From contig QZFT01000039.1 of NCBI GenBank assembly GCA_003600225.1, positions 1 to 64,000 on the forward strand: DNA of 64,000 bases, in the 5' to 3' direction. The stretch comes from Pseudonocardiaceae bacterium YIM PH 21723. Its GTDB lineage: Bacteria; Actinomycetota; Actinomycetes; Mycobacteriales; Pseudonocardiaceae. Positions 53,819 to 62,031 of the stretch are shown piece by piece. Each line of letters opens with the position of its first letter. Position 1 is the stretch's first letter. The notes under the pieces are model-generated. The model had not been told where the DNA came from and did not search any database. It saw only the letters and a program-made list of their open reading frames with translations. The translations under genes and the position numbers were made by a program.

Positions 53819-54041
53819 GGCGAAAAATCTCCCTGTATGCGGGGCACCCGGGCTGGGTTGCCCGAGTGTCTGAGTCCCAAGTGGACTCTCGGTGGAGCAA
53901 CACCCGGTCTTCGCCGCCACGGGTTCGATCGGTTCGGGAGAAGTTTTCTTCGTTACCGTTCCGTTATCTTTCGTCGATTGTGTTCGATGAACTTGCCGTA
54001 CTCACCGAACCGTTAGCAGGGGTTACTTCGAAGTAAGGTGC

Positions 54042-55733
54042 ATGACCCTCGCATTGATCGGACTGATCGGCGGCCTGGTCACCGGTATATCTCCGTGCAT
54101 CCTTCCGGTGCTGCCCGTCATCTTCTTCTCTGGCGGCGCCCAGAGCGCCGCGTCACCTTCACGGTGGCGCCCATACCTGGTGATCTCCGGGCTGGTGGTC
54201 AGCTTCACGCTGGTCACCCTGTTCGGATCGCTTCTGTTGTCGGTCCTCGGGCTCCCGCAGGACGTCCTGCGCTGGGCCGGTCTGATCGTGCTGGCACTGA
54301 TCGGCATCGCGTTGATCGTGCCGCAGTTCGAGCACATCCTGGAGAAGCCGTTCTCCTGGCTCCCGCAGCGCAACCCCGACCCGAACAAGGGCGGCTTCGC
54401 GCTCGGCCTGGCCCTCGGCGCCGTGTACGTACCGTGCGCCGGTCCGGTCCTCGCGGCGATCACCGTCGCGGGTGCCACCGGGCAGATCGGCTGGGACACG
54501 GTGATCCTCACCGCGAGCTTCGCCATCGGTGCCGCGTTGCCACTGCTCATCTTCGCCCTGGCCGGCCGTCGGGTCGCCGAGCGGGTGGCTGCCTTCCGCA
54601 AGCGTCAGCGGGGCATCCGCATCGCCGCCGGTGTCGTGATGATCGCCCTCGCGATCGGCCTGGTCTTCAACCTGCCGCAGCTGCTGCAGCGGGCCATCCC
54701 GGACTACACCAGCGCGATCCAGGACCGGGTCAACAACTCCGAACAGGTCAAGAAGGCGCTGAACCTGGGCGGTCTGGTGAACGACCAGAACAAGGACCTG
54801 GACAAGTGCACCGACGGTGGCAAGGAGCTGGAAAGCTGCGGCACCGCGCCGGACATCAAGGACATCCAGCAGTGGCTGAACACCCCCGATGGTGCTGCGG
54901 TGACCCTGCAGCAGCAGAAGGGCAAGGTCGTCCTGCTGGACTTCTGGGCCTACGCCTGCATCAACTGCCAGCGCTCGATCCCGCACGTGGTCGGCTGGGA
55001 CAAGGCCTACCGGGACGCGGGCCTCGAGGTCATCGGCGTGCACTCCCCGGAGTACGCCTTCGAGAAGGAGCCGGGCAACGTCGCCACCGCGGCGAAGAAC
55101 TTCGGCATCACCTACCCGGTGGCGCTGGACAACAACCTCGGCACCTGGACCAACTACCGCAACCGGTACTGGCCCGCGCACTACCTGATCGACAAGGACG
55201 GCACCGTCCGCCACATCAAGTTCGGTGAAGGCGACTACCAGGGCACCGAGAAGCTGATCCGCCAGCTGCTGACCGAGGCCAAGCCCGGCGTGCAGTTGCC
55301 CGCCGCGACCGAGCTGACCGACGACACCCCGGACACCGCGAAGATCACCCAGGAGACCTACCTGGGCGCGTCGAAGCGGGTCAACTTCGCCGGCAAGGAG
55401 AAGTACGACAGCGGCGACAGCAGCTTCGCCTTCCCGCAGGACCAGGGCGACAACACCTTCGCCCTGGACGGCAACTGGACGCTGACCAGCCAGAACATCA
55501 CGCCGAACGGCGGCGATGGGCGGATCAGGCTGAACTACAAGGCCAAGGAAGTCCGGATGGTGCTGTCCGGCAAGGGCACCGTGACCTACTCGGTGAACGG
55601 CCAGAACAAGACCATCGAGGTCGACGGAACGCCCAACTCCTACCAGGTCCTCTCCACTTCGGACATCCAAAGTGGATCGGTCACGGTCACCGTGAGCGGC
55701 GGCGTGCAGGCCTTCTCCTTCACCTTCGGCTGA
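54042..55733 (+). CDS. dipZ: DipZ: CcdA-type membrane domain fused to extracytoplasmic thioredoxin domain
   Basis: A 563-residue redox transporter. Residues 1-215 form the CcdA/DsbD membrane domain with redox Cys in [11 protein letters not shown] (Cys19) and YVPCAGPVL. Residues about 285-420 form a redoxin domain with active-site CINC near residue 305-308 ([17 protein letters not shown]). Residues about 430-563 form the beta-sandwich C-terminal domain seen in mycobacterial DipZ. It carries reducing power from cytoplasmic thioredoxin across the membrane for cytochrome c maturation or disulfide control. A thioredoxin gene follows 15 bp later, very likely its electron donor. Confidence 0.92.
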   Translation: MTLALIGLIGGLVTGISPCILPVLPVIFFSGGAQSAASPSRWRPYLVISGLVVSFTLVTLFGSLLLSVLGLPQDVLRWAGLIVLALIGIALIVPQFEHILEKPFSWLPQRNPDPNKGGFALGLALGAVYVPCAGPVLAAITVAGATGQIGWDTVILTASFAIGAALPLLIFALAGRRVAERVAAFRKRQRGIRIAAGVVMIALAIGLVFNLPQLLQRAIPDYTSAIQDRVNNSEQVKKALNLGGLVNDQNKDLDKCTDGGKELESCGTAPDIKDIQQWLNTPDGAAVTLQQQKGKVVLLDFWAYACINCQRSIPHVVGWDKAYRDAGLEVIGVHSPEYAFEKEPGNVATAAKNFGITYPVALDNNLGTWTNYRNRYWPAHYLIDKDGTVRHIKFGEGDYQGTEKLIRQLLTEAKPGVQLPAATELTDDTPDTAKITQETYLGASKRVNFAGKEKYDSGDSSFAFPQDQGDNTFALDGNWTLTSQNITPNGGDGRIRLNYKAKEVRMVLSGKGTVTYSVNGQNKTIEVDGTPNSYQVLSTSDIQSGSVTVTVSGGVQAFSFTFG

Positions 55734-55748
55734 TAAGGAATCGTTGAC

Positions 55749-56069
55749 ATGGCTCTGAATGACGTCACTACCGCAACCTTCGACACCGAGGTGCTGGGCA
55801 GTTCCCAGCCCGTGCTCGTGGACTTCTGGGCACCGTGGTGTGGCCCGTGCAAGGCGCTGTCCCCGGTTGTCGAGAGCATCGCCACCGAGCACGCGGACAA
55901 GATCACCGTGGTCAAGGTGGACATCGACGCGAACCCGGAGATCGCCCAGCGGTACAGCGTGCTGAGCATTCCCACGCTGAAGCTCTTCGTGAACGGCGAG
56001 CCGGCCGCCACCATCGCCGGTGCCAAGAAGCGCCCGGACATCGTCAAGGCGCTGTCCAGCTGGCTGTAG
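55749..56069 (+). CDS. trxA: Thioredoxin
   Basis: A 106-residue cytosolic thioredoxin with WCGPC active site (Cys32/Cys35 region), the buried Asp in VDFWAPWC, and cis-Pro in LSIPTLKLF. ATG 55749 follows AAGGAA; the gene is 15 bp after dipZ and surely cotranscribed, which makes it the likely reductant of DipZ. The junction contains the 16-mer AAGGAATCGTTGACAT (55735-55750), identical to a stretch of the xdhA and XRE-cupin promoters. A rho-independent terminator at 56091-56132 ends the unit inside the convergent TetR gene. Confidence 0.95.
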   Translation: MALNDVTTATFDTEVLGSSQPVLVDFWAPWCGPCKALSPVVESIATEHADKITVVKVDIDANPEIAQRYSVLSIPTLKLFVNGEPAATIAGAKKRPDIVKALSSWL

Positions 56070-56070
56070 T

Positions 56071-56622
56071 TCAGTTCCGCTGCAACAGAACCCGCAGCAG
56101 GCCTTCGAATTCGGAGGCCTGCGGCGGGTTTTCCATCAGTAGCGCCTGCAACATCAAGCCGTCGAAGGCTCCGACCACCAGCAACACCCGCAGCGGATCG
56201 TCCAGGTAGCGCCGGGCGAACTCGCTGATCACGTCCATCCAGCCCCGCACGGCCGGCAGCAGCGCGGGCTTACGGGCGGCCAGCAGGTACAACTCGAACT
56301 CGGCCACCAGCCGGCCGGAATCACGCACCACGTCGGCCATCGACTCGGCCATCCGGCGAATCGCGGCATCGGGGTCGGGATCCGCGGCGATCTCCCGTAT
56401 CTCGGCGATCGCGATGTTCATCGCCTCGGTCAGCGCCGCGGCCAGCAGATCGTCGATGCCGTCGAAGTGATAGGCGGCAGCGGTGGCGGGCAGGCCGGCC
56501 TCCTTGGCCACGACCCGGTGACTGACCCCGGCAACCCCCTGGTCGGCCACCACCTTCAGGGTGGCCGCGATCAGTTCCCGCTTGCGCTGCTCGCCCTTGA
56601 GCCGCCTGCCATCACTCTCCAC
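56071..56622 (-). CDS. TetR family transcriptional regulator
   Basis: A 183-residue TetR regulator: helix-turn-helix in KRELIAATLKVVADQGVAGVSHRVVAKEAGLPATAAAYHF, ligand domain in the rest. GTG at 56622 is the probable start. It overlaps the end of the upstream MFS gene by 11 bp, so the two form an operon. A TetR-type palindrome lies in front of the MFS gene (57838-57863), consistent with autorepression of both genes and induction by the exported compound. Confidence 0.86.
   Translation of the reverse strand: MESDGRRLKGEQRKRELIAATLKVVADQGVAGVSHRVVAKEAGLPATAAAYHFDGIDDLLAAALTEAMNIAIAEIREIAADPDPDAAIRRMAESMADVVRDSGRLVAEFELYLLAARKPALLPAVRGWMDVISEFARRYLDDPLRVLLVVGAFDGLMLQALLMENPPQASEFEGLLRVLLQRN
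56091..56132 (+). terminator. Rho-independent terminator of dipZ-trxA
   Basis: Stem with outer arms CCCGC/GCGGG and inner arms CAGGCCT/AGGCCTG (56091-56128), followed by TTTT. It begins 22 bp after the trxA stop and lies inside the 3' coding end of the convergent TetR gene. Confidence 0.75.
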
Positions 56623-57820
56623 GGTGCGATCGTACGAGGCCCGCCGGAGCCGGGATCCGGGTCGTGGCCAGCACAGCGAGCGCCAGTGCGAGGAGCCCTG
56701 CACCGATCGCGACACCGACCCCGCCGCGGGCGCCGAGCTGGTCGATGAACCGTCCGGCGAGCGCGGCGCCGAGCGCGACACCGACGGCCAGACCGGTGAT
56801 CGCCCAGGTCATCCCCTCGGTGAGCTGGGCGGCGGGCACGGACTGCTCGATCAAGCGCATCACCACGATCATCGTCGGCGCGAAGAACAGCCCGCTGACG
56901 AACATGGTGATCGCCAACAAGGCGATGCCGTTCACCAGGAGCAGCGGCAACGTGGTCACCGCGGTGCCCGCGACGGTCAGCACCAGTAGCCGACGGAGGG
57001 ACAGCCCCGATTTCCAGGCCCCGAACGCCAGGCCACCGACCGCCGATCCGGCGGCGTACAGGGACAGCACGATCCCGGCCGCGGCGGGCGTGTTCCGCTG
57101 CGTCGCGAAGGCCACGCTGACCACGTCGATCGTGCCCACGATGGTTCCGCCGGCCACCAGGAGCAGGACGAACAGGGGCATCACCCCGCCGGTCAGAACC
57201 GATCCGCCCGCGCCTGTCTGTCGCGGTTGGACCATGGGCTCGGTATCACGCTGCGCGGCGAACAACACCACGCCGACAAGCAGCAGCACACCCGCGATGA
57301 GCGGTCCGGCCTGCGGGAACAACACGGTGCTGAGCGCGACGGAGAGCGCGGGCCCGATCACGAAGCTGAGTTCGTCCACAACGGACTCGAAGGAGAACGC
57401 GGTATCCAGCCGGTCGGGTTCCCGGTACAGCCCGGCCCACCGGGCACGGCCCATGGCGGAGATGTTCGGCAGGAAACCGGCGAGGGCCGCGAAGACGAAG
57501 TATGTCCATAGTGGACCGTCCAGCCAGACACTCAGCAGCAACGCGCCCAGCGCCGCCACGGAGACCCCCATGGCGGGCACGAGAACCCGGCCCTGCCCCC
57601 GGCGGTCCACGACCCGGGAGACCTGCGGCCCGAGCAGGGCCAGCGAGACGGTGAAGGTGGCGGACACCGCGCCGGCCACTGCGTATCCACCCTGTACTTG
57701 CGCGAGCATCGTCAGGATGCCGATCCCGATCATGGACAACGGCACCCGGGCGATGAATCCGGCGAGCGTGAACGCCAGCGCCCCAGGCGCGGCGAACAGC
57801 TCCCGATAAGCCTTGAACAC
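56612..57820 (-). CDS. MFS efflux-type transporter
   Basis: A 402-residue permease with about 12 hydrophobic segments. Drug-efflux-like features include LSMIGIGILTMLAQVQGGYAVAGAVSATFTVSLALLGPQVSRVVDRRGQGRVL (motif A region) and a central loop rich in Gln and Thr. GTG 57820 has GGGAGGG five bases upstream. The frame extends to an ATG at 57874, but that would translate through the palindromic operator, so it was rejected. It is encoded with the TetR gene and is probably induced by its own substrate. Confidence 0.86.
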   Translation of the reverse strand: MFKAYRELFAAPGALAFTLAGFIARVPLSMIGIGILTMLAQVQGGYAVAGAVSATFTVSLALLGPQVSRVVDRRGQGRVLVPAMGVSVAALGALLLSVWLDGPLWTYFVFAALAGFLPNISAMGRARWAGLYREPDRLDTAFSFESVVDELSFVIGPALSVALSTVLFPQAGPLIAGVLLLVGVVLFAAQRDTEPMVQPRQTGAGGSVLTGGVMPLFVLLLVAGGTIVGTIDVVSVAFATQRNTPAAAGIVLSLYAAGSAVGGLAFGAWKSGLSLRRLLVLTVAGTAVTTLPLLLVNGIALLAITMFVSGLFFAPTMIVVMRLIEQSVPAAQLTEGMTWAITGLAVGVALGAALAGRFIDQLGARGGVGVAIGAGLLALALAVLATTRIPAPAGLVRSHRGE

Positions 57821-57837
57821 CAAACCCTCCCACGTCA

Positions 57838-57863
57838 GAAACTTGAACGATCGTTTCACTTTC
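57838..57863. promoter_or_regulatory. TetR-type palindromic operator
   Basis: A 26 bp palindrome centred between 57850 and 57851, with a perfect AACGATCGTT core and 10 of 13 base pairs matching in each arm. It lies 18 bp upstream of the MFS start. Size and position fit the site of the TetR protein encoded at 56071-56622. Confidence 0.65.
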
Positions 57864-58142
57864 CAACGCGGCACTCTCTCTGGTTATGCCCGATGCGTCC
57901 CAACCCACCCCGATCAGCCGATTCCACCGATTTCCACCCACCCCAGCGACCGACCCACTCCCAGCTCCACACGCTCAGTCGCCCAACCGACCGGCCTCTC
58001 ACCCCTCACGACAACGCGCCCACCCAGGAGACCCTCGATGCTCACTGTCGGCCAGCACCCGCCGGCAACCCGATTTCCACTGGTCACCGCCCACTGCTAA
58101 GAACGAGGCCTGCCGCCTGAACCCGATCACTTTGGAGCAGTC

Positions 58143-58433
58143 ATGAACAAGCGCGCCGCAGCCCTGGCCGTCCTGGCCACCGGTGCGAGCCTGATGGGTC
58201 TGGCCGGCAACGCCTCCGCCGACGACATCCACGCGGGTGGCACGGACAACACCAGCCTTCTCGGGCCTGTCATGGTGCCGGTCCACGCCCCTGGCGTCGC
58301 GGGCAACGCGGCTCAGAACGTCCCGGTCACGCTCTGCCACACGAACCTGCCGATCCTCGGCGTCGGCCTGCCCGCCAACAACACCGGCGGCTGCAGCACG
58401 TCCATCACCAACGGCAACACCTTCAACGACTAA
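58143..58433 (+). CDS. Small secreted protein, chaplin-like
   Basis: A 96-residue secreted protein. Signal peptide about residues 1-26 (AAALAVLATGASLMGLAGNASA), then a short Gly/Asn-rich chain with two Cys (VPVTLCHTNLPILGVGLPANNTGGC) and an Asn/Thr-rich end. The arrangement VPVHAPGVAGNAAQNVPVTLC...C recalls chaplins, hydrophobic surface proteins of aerial hyphae that use two Cys, but spacing differs, so this is a weak family call. GGAG lies before ATG 58143. The 320 bp upstream (57821-58142) hold the TetR-type operator and otherwise no feature I can support. Confidence 0.7.
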   Translation: MNKRAAALAVLATGASLMGLAGNASADDIHAGGTDNTSLLGPVMVPVHAPGVAGNAAQNVPVTLCHTNLPILGVGLPANNTGGCSTSITNGNTFND

Positions 58434-58538
58434 CACTTTCGGGTGAGTACTCCGCTGACCTGACCGGAAACGCTGTTACGGCCCCTCTGCTTCATTGCAA
58501 GCAGCCCCCGCCGAAGCGCCGAAGGGCAGGTCAGCGGC

Positions 58539-58985
58539 ATGACTCTGTGGTACGTAGCGAATCTGGGAGATCAGGCGATCCATCTCGGTGACAGCACCGG
58601 ATGCGACGACCTGGTGTGCGCGGCATGCGTGCCCCACCTGTTCCGCCCCCTGGCCCGGTTGACCGGCCACCCACCGCGCCTGGACCGGGTGTGCCCGCAG
58701 TGCCTGAATCTCCCGGCCACGGCCATCACCCACACCCGCCGCCCAAGCGAGCTGGAACAACGCCAGCGGGTCCGGGACCTCGTCGCCATCGGCAGGCCGC
58801 TACCCGGCTTCGAACCGGTCTGCCGGCTGGTCCGCGTCCGCCCCCGCCGCCCCCAGCGCCGGGGCGTAGTGCCCGGACCGTCCACTGTGGTCTATCCGCT
58901 CAACGCCAGCCTGCCCGGACGGTTCGATGCGCACGCACCCGTCGCCCGTCGCACCCCGGATCTGACCCTCTGGATGTCCACCTGA
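58539..58985 (+). CDS. Hypothetical Cys-rich small protein
   Basis: A 148-residue frame. The first 55 residues carry paired cysteines (GCDDLVCAACVPHLF and RVCPQCLNLP), possibly a zinc site. The last half is basic and proline-rich and may be disordered. No family is recognised, and the ribosome site before ATG 58539 is weak (GGGCAGG nine bases upstream). The frame shows normal high third-position GC, so it is probably real, but function is unknown. Confidence 0.5.
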   Translation: MTLWYVANLGDQAIHLGDSTGCDDLVCAACVPHLFRPLARLTGHPPRLDRVCPQCLNLPATAITHTRRPSELEQRQRVRDLVAIGRPLPGFEPVCRLVRVRPRRPQRRGVVPGPSTVVYPLNASLPGRFDAHAPVARRTPDLTLWMST

Positions 58986-58995
58986 CATCGAGCGC

Positions 58996-59026
58996 TTGAC
59001 CTCCAGCGCGCTGGAGGTACCAGGAT
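58996..59026 (+). promoter_or_regulatory. MerR-type promoter with 20 bp perfect palindrome
   Basis: TTGACC (58996-59001) and CAGGAT (59021-59026) are separated by 19 bp, the long spacing typical of MerR-regulated promoters. The spacer holds the perfect palindrome ACCTCCAGCGCGCTGGAGGT (58999-59018). The start codon lies seven bases after -10, so the transcript is probably leaderless. No MerR gene is adjacent. Confidence 0.7.
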
Positions 59027-59033
59027 CGGGACC

Positions 59034-59468
59034 ATGACTCAGGGACGGCCCGTGTTCGGGGATATATCGGTGGATCACACCGCGGACATCGCGCGGATCA
59101 CGGAGATCATCGCGGAGGCTCAGCGGGCGATGAACTCCAACGACGCCGAACTGCTCGTCCGCCGGTTCGCCGCGAACGGCAGTTCGGTGGGCGCGCCGGG
59201 GAAATTGGTCACCGGGTACGCGGCCATGCTGGCGTCGGCGAAGGCGGCCTTCGGCGGATTCCTGGGCGACCGCTACGCGCGATACGAGCCCATCGAGATC
59301 AGCTTCCTGCGTCCCGATGTGGCGTTGGCGCGCAAGCATGCGTTCGAGGCCACTGTGGACGGTGTCGCGGTGACGGATCAGCCGGCGATGATCGGGTTGT
59401 ACGTGCTGGTGAAGGAGGGCGGGGAGTGGTGGATCGCCACTCGGCAGAACACCCTCATTCCCGAGTGA
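59034..59468 (+). CDS. SgcJ/EcaC-like NTF2-fold protein
   Basis: A 144-residue protein of the SgcJ/EcaC (NTF2-like, SnoaL-related) family: ITEIIAEAQRAMNSNDAELLVRRFAANGSSVGAPGKLVTGYAAML and the terminal GGEWWIATRQNTLIPE. Members bind hydrophobic ligands in a cone-shaped cavity; some act with enediyne or antibiotic genes but most have no assigned role. Its MerR-type promoter suggests induction by a drug or redox signal. A hairpin at 59489-59522 ends the unit before the convergent parC. Confidence 0.82.
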   Translation: MTQGRPVFGDISVDHTADIARITEIIAEAQRAMNSNDAELLVRRFAANGSSVGAPGKLVTGYAAMLASAKAAFGGFLGDRYARYEPIEISFLRPDVALARKHAFEATVDGVAVTDQPAMIGLYVLVKEGGEWWIATRQNTLIPE

Positions 59469-59488
59469 TCACGCGGGCGTGAGCCACC

Positions 59489-59522
59489 GCCCATTCCGGG
59501 CTCTGGGGGTCCCGGAATGGGC
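59489..59522. terminator. Bidirectional hairpin terminator
   Basis: A perfect 12 bp stem, GCCCATTCCGGG and its complement, with a 10-base loop. It lies between the SgcJ/EcaC-like gene and the convergent parC, ending both. Confidence 0.8.
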
Positions 59523-59533
59523 AGTGGTCGCGA

Positions 59534-62017
59534 TCAGTCGCGCTCGACCAGGTGGCCGACGACCTCGGGGCCGGGATGTGCGTGCCCGGATCCGTCGCGG
59601 CGCTGGTCGATCTCGGGGAGTTCGACGGCGGTCCCGCTCTGGGTGGCGCCCGCGGGGCGGGAACCGATCCAGGCGAGGGCCAGCTGGGTCTCGCCCTTGA
59701 GGAACCGATGGGTGCGCACACCGCCGGTGGCGCGACCCTTGGCGGGGTAGAGCGTGAATGGGGTGACCTTGACGCTCTGCCCGGTAGAGGTGACCACCAT
59801 CGGCTCACCGTGGTCGGTGTCATCGGTGCGGATGGCGCCGAAGAACACCACATTCTGCTCCGCGGCCAGGTTGATGCCCGCCATGCCGCCGCCCTTGAGG
59901 CCCTGCGGCCGGACCAGCGACGCGGAGAAGCGCAGCAGCGAGGAATCCGAGGAGACGAAGGCCAGGGTCTCGTTGCCGTCGGTGAGCCAGACGGCGCCGA
60001 TCACCTGGTCGCCGTCCTTGAGGCCGATGACCTCGAACTCGTCCGAGCGGACCGGCCATTCGGGGGCGCAGATCTTCACCTGGCCATGGCGGGTTCCCAG
60101 TGCCAGGCCGGGCGATCCTTCGGTGGCCACCAGCGGGGCGATGCCGATCACCCGCTCGCCGGCTTCCAGCGGGACCAGTTCGCTGGCGGCCATACCGCCG
60201 GCCAGGGAGACCGTGCCGGTCTGGTCCGGGAGTACCGGCAGCGGCAACACGTCGGTCTTGAACGCGCGGCCGGTGTTGGTGATCAGCAGGACCTGGCCGC
60301 GCGCTGTCGAGTGCACGGTGGCCGCGATCGCGTCGTGTTTGCTGCGACCGGCTTTCCGGCGGGCCTCGGTGGATTCCTCGGACTCCGCGGCGGTCCTGGC
60401 GACCAGGCCGGTGGCCGAGAGCAGCACCTGACACGGGTCGTCGGCGACTTCGAGGGGACCGGCCGGCTGGGAGGCGGCGAGGACCTCCTTGAGGTCACCG
60501 TCGATCAGCGTGGTGCGGCGCGGGGTGGCCAGATCTTTGGCCACTGTGGACAGTTCGGTGGAGACCAGCTTCTTGAGGACCGAGTCGTTCTCCAGGATCT
60601 CGGTGAGCTCGTCGATCTCCTTGCGCAGCTTGTCCTGCTCGTCGCCGAGTTCGATCCGGTCGTACTTGGTCAGCCTCCGCAGTGGAGTGTCCAAAATGTA
60701 CGTTGCCTGGATCTCCGAGAGCTCGAATTCGCTCATCAGGCCGTCCTTGGCGGCCTGGGCGTTGTCGCTCTCCCGGATCAGCCGGATGACCTTGTCGATG
60801 TTCAGCAGGGCCTTGAGCAGACCCTCGACCAGGTGCAGTCGCTCGGCACGCTTGCGGCGGCGGAACTCGGTCCGGCGGGTCACGACCTCGTAGCGGTGCT
60901 TCAGGAATACTTCCAGCAGCGCCTTGAGACCCAGGGTCTGCGGCTGGCCGTTCACGAGCACCAGGTTGTTGATGCCGAACGACTGCTCCATCGGGGTCAG
61001 CCGGTACAGGTCCGCGAGCAGTGCCTGCGGATTCACGCCGACCTTGCACTCGATGACCAGGCGGGTGCCGTTCTCCCGGTCGGTGAGGTCCTTGACGTCC
61101 GCGATTCCGGTGAGCCGCTTGGACTTGTTCACCTCGTCGGTGATCTTCTCGATGATCTTCTCGGGGCCGACGCCGTAAGGCAGCTCGACCACGTTGATCG
61201 CCTGGCGGCCGCGGCTGCCCTCGAGCAGGCCGATCTCCACCTTGGCCCGCATCCGCACGACGCCGCGACCGGTCTCGTAGGCCTTGCGCACCTCATCGAG
61301 GCCGAGCAGGGACCCCGCGGTGGGCAGGTCGGGACCGGGCACGAACTCCATCAGCTTGTCCAGCGAGGCGTCCGGATGGTTGATCAACCACCGCGCCGCG
61401 GCGATGACCTCGCCGAGGTTGTGCGGGATCATGTTGGTCGCCATACCGACGGCGATGCCCGCCGTGCCGTTGACCAGCAGGTTCGGGAACGCCGCCGGCA
61501 GCACCGACGGCTCGGTGAGCGAGCCGTCGTAGTTGGGGCGGAAGTCGACGGTGTCCTCGCCGAGCTCACCGACCAGCAGCATCGCGGCCTGCGACATGCG
61601 CGCTTCGGTGTACCGGGAGGCCGCCGGGCCGTCATCCGGGGAACCGAAGTTGCCGTGCCCGTCGATCAGCGGCGTGTTCAGCGAGAAGTCCTGCGCCAAC
61701 CGCACCATGGCGTCGTAGATCGCGCTGTCGCCGTGCGGGTGGTACTTGCCCATGCAGTCGCCGACCACACGCGAGGACTTCACGTAGGCCGAATTGGGCC
61801 GGTACCCGTTCTCGCTCATGGAGAACAGGATTCGGCGGTGCACCGGCTTCAGACCGTCCCGGGCGTCGGGCAGCGCGCGGGAATGGATGACCGAGTAGGC
61901 GTACTCCAGATAGGAGTCCTCCATCTCGGTCTTCAGCGGGTTCTCGAAGACGTTCGCGCCCGCCTGGTCGAAAGCGGCCGGATCGATCCGCGTCTTGGGG
62001 GCCTTGCTGCGTGCCAT
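59534..62017 (-). CDS. parC: DNA topoisomerase (ATP-hydrolysing) subunit A, ParC type
   Basis: An 827-residue type IIA topoisomerase breakage subunit. Catalytic Tyr near residue 136 lies in AASRYTEARM; the quinolone-resistance region reads GKYHPHGDSAIYDAMVRLAQDFS with the sensitive-type Ser and Asp in place. The C-terminal half forms beta-pinwheel repeats (for example GRAFKTDVLPLP, GQVKICAPEWP). It lacks a complete GyrA box that I can see, which supports topoisomerase IV rather than gyrase. ATG 62017 is 14 bp after the parE stop, so the two form an operon. Confidence 0.9.
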   Translation of the reverse strand: MARSKAPKTRIDPAAFDQAGANVFENPLKTEMEDSYLEYAYSVIHSRALPDARDGLKPVHRRILFSMSENGYRPNSAYVKSSRVVGDCMGKYHPHGDSAIYDAMVRLAQDFSLNTPLIDGHGNFGSPDDGPAASRYTEARMSQAAMLLVGELGEDTVDFRPNYDGSLTEPSVLPAAFPNLLVNGTAGIAVGMATNMIPHNLGEVIAAARWLINHPDASLDKLMEFVPGPDLPTAGSLLGLDEVRKAYETGRGVVRMRAKVEIGLLEGSRGRQAINVVELPYGVGPEKIIEKITDEVNKSKRLTGIADVKDLTDRENGTRLVIECKVGVNPQALLADLYRLTPMEQSFGINNLVLVNGQPQTLGLKALLEVFLKHRYEVVTRRTEFRRRKRAERLHLVEGLLKALLNIDKVIRLIRESDNAQAAKDGLMSEFELSEIQATYILDTPLRRLTKYDRIELGDEQDKLRKEIDELTEILENDSVLKKLVSTELSTVAKDLATPRRTTLIDGDLKEVLAASQPAGPLEVADDPCQVLLSATGLVARTAAESEESTEARRKAGRSKHDAIAATVHSTARGQVLLITNTGRAFKTDVLPLPVLPDQTGTVSLAGGMAASELVPLEAGERVIGIAPLVATEGSPGLALGTRHGQVKICAPEWPVRSDEFEVIGLKDGDQVIGAVWLTDGNETLAFVSSDSSLLRFSASLVRPQGLKGGGMAGINLAAEQNVVFFGAIRTDDTDHGEPMVVTSTGQSVKVTPFTLYPAKGRATGGVRTHRFLKGETQLALAWIGSRPAGATQSGTAVELPEIDQRRDGSGHAHPGPEVVGHLVERD

Positions 62018-62031
62018 GTCTCCAGTGCCTT

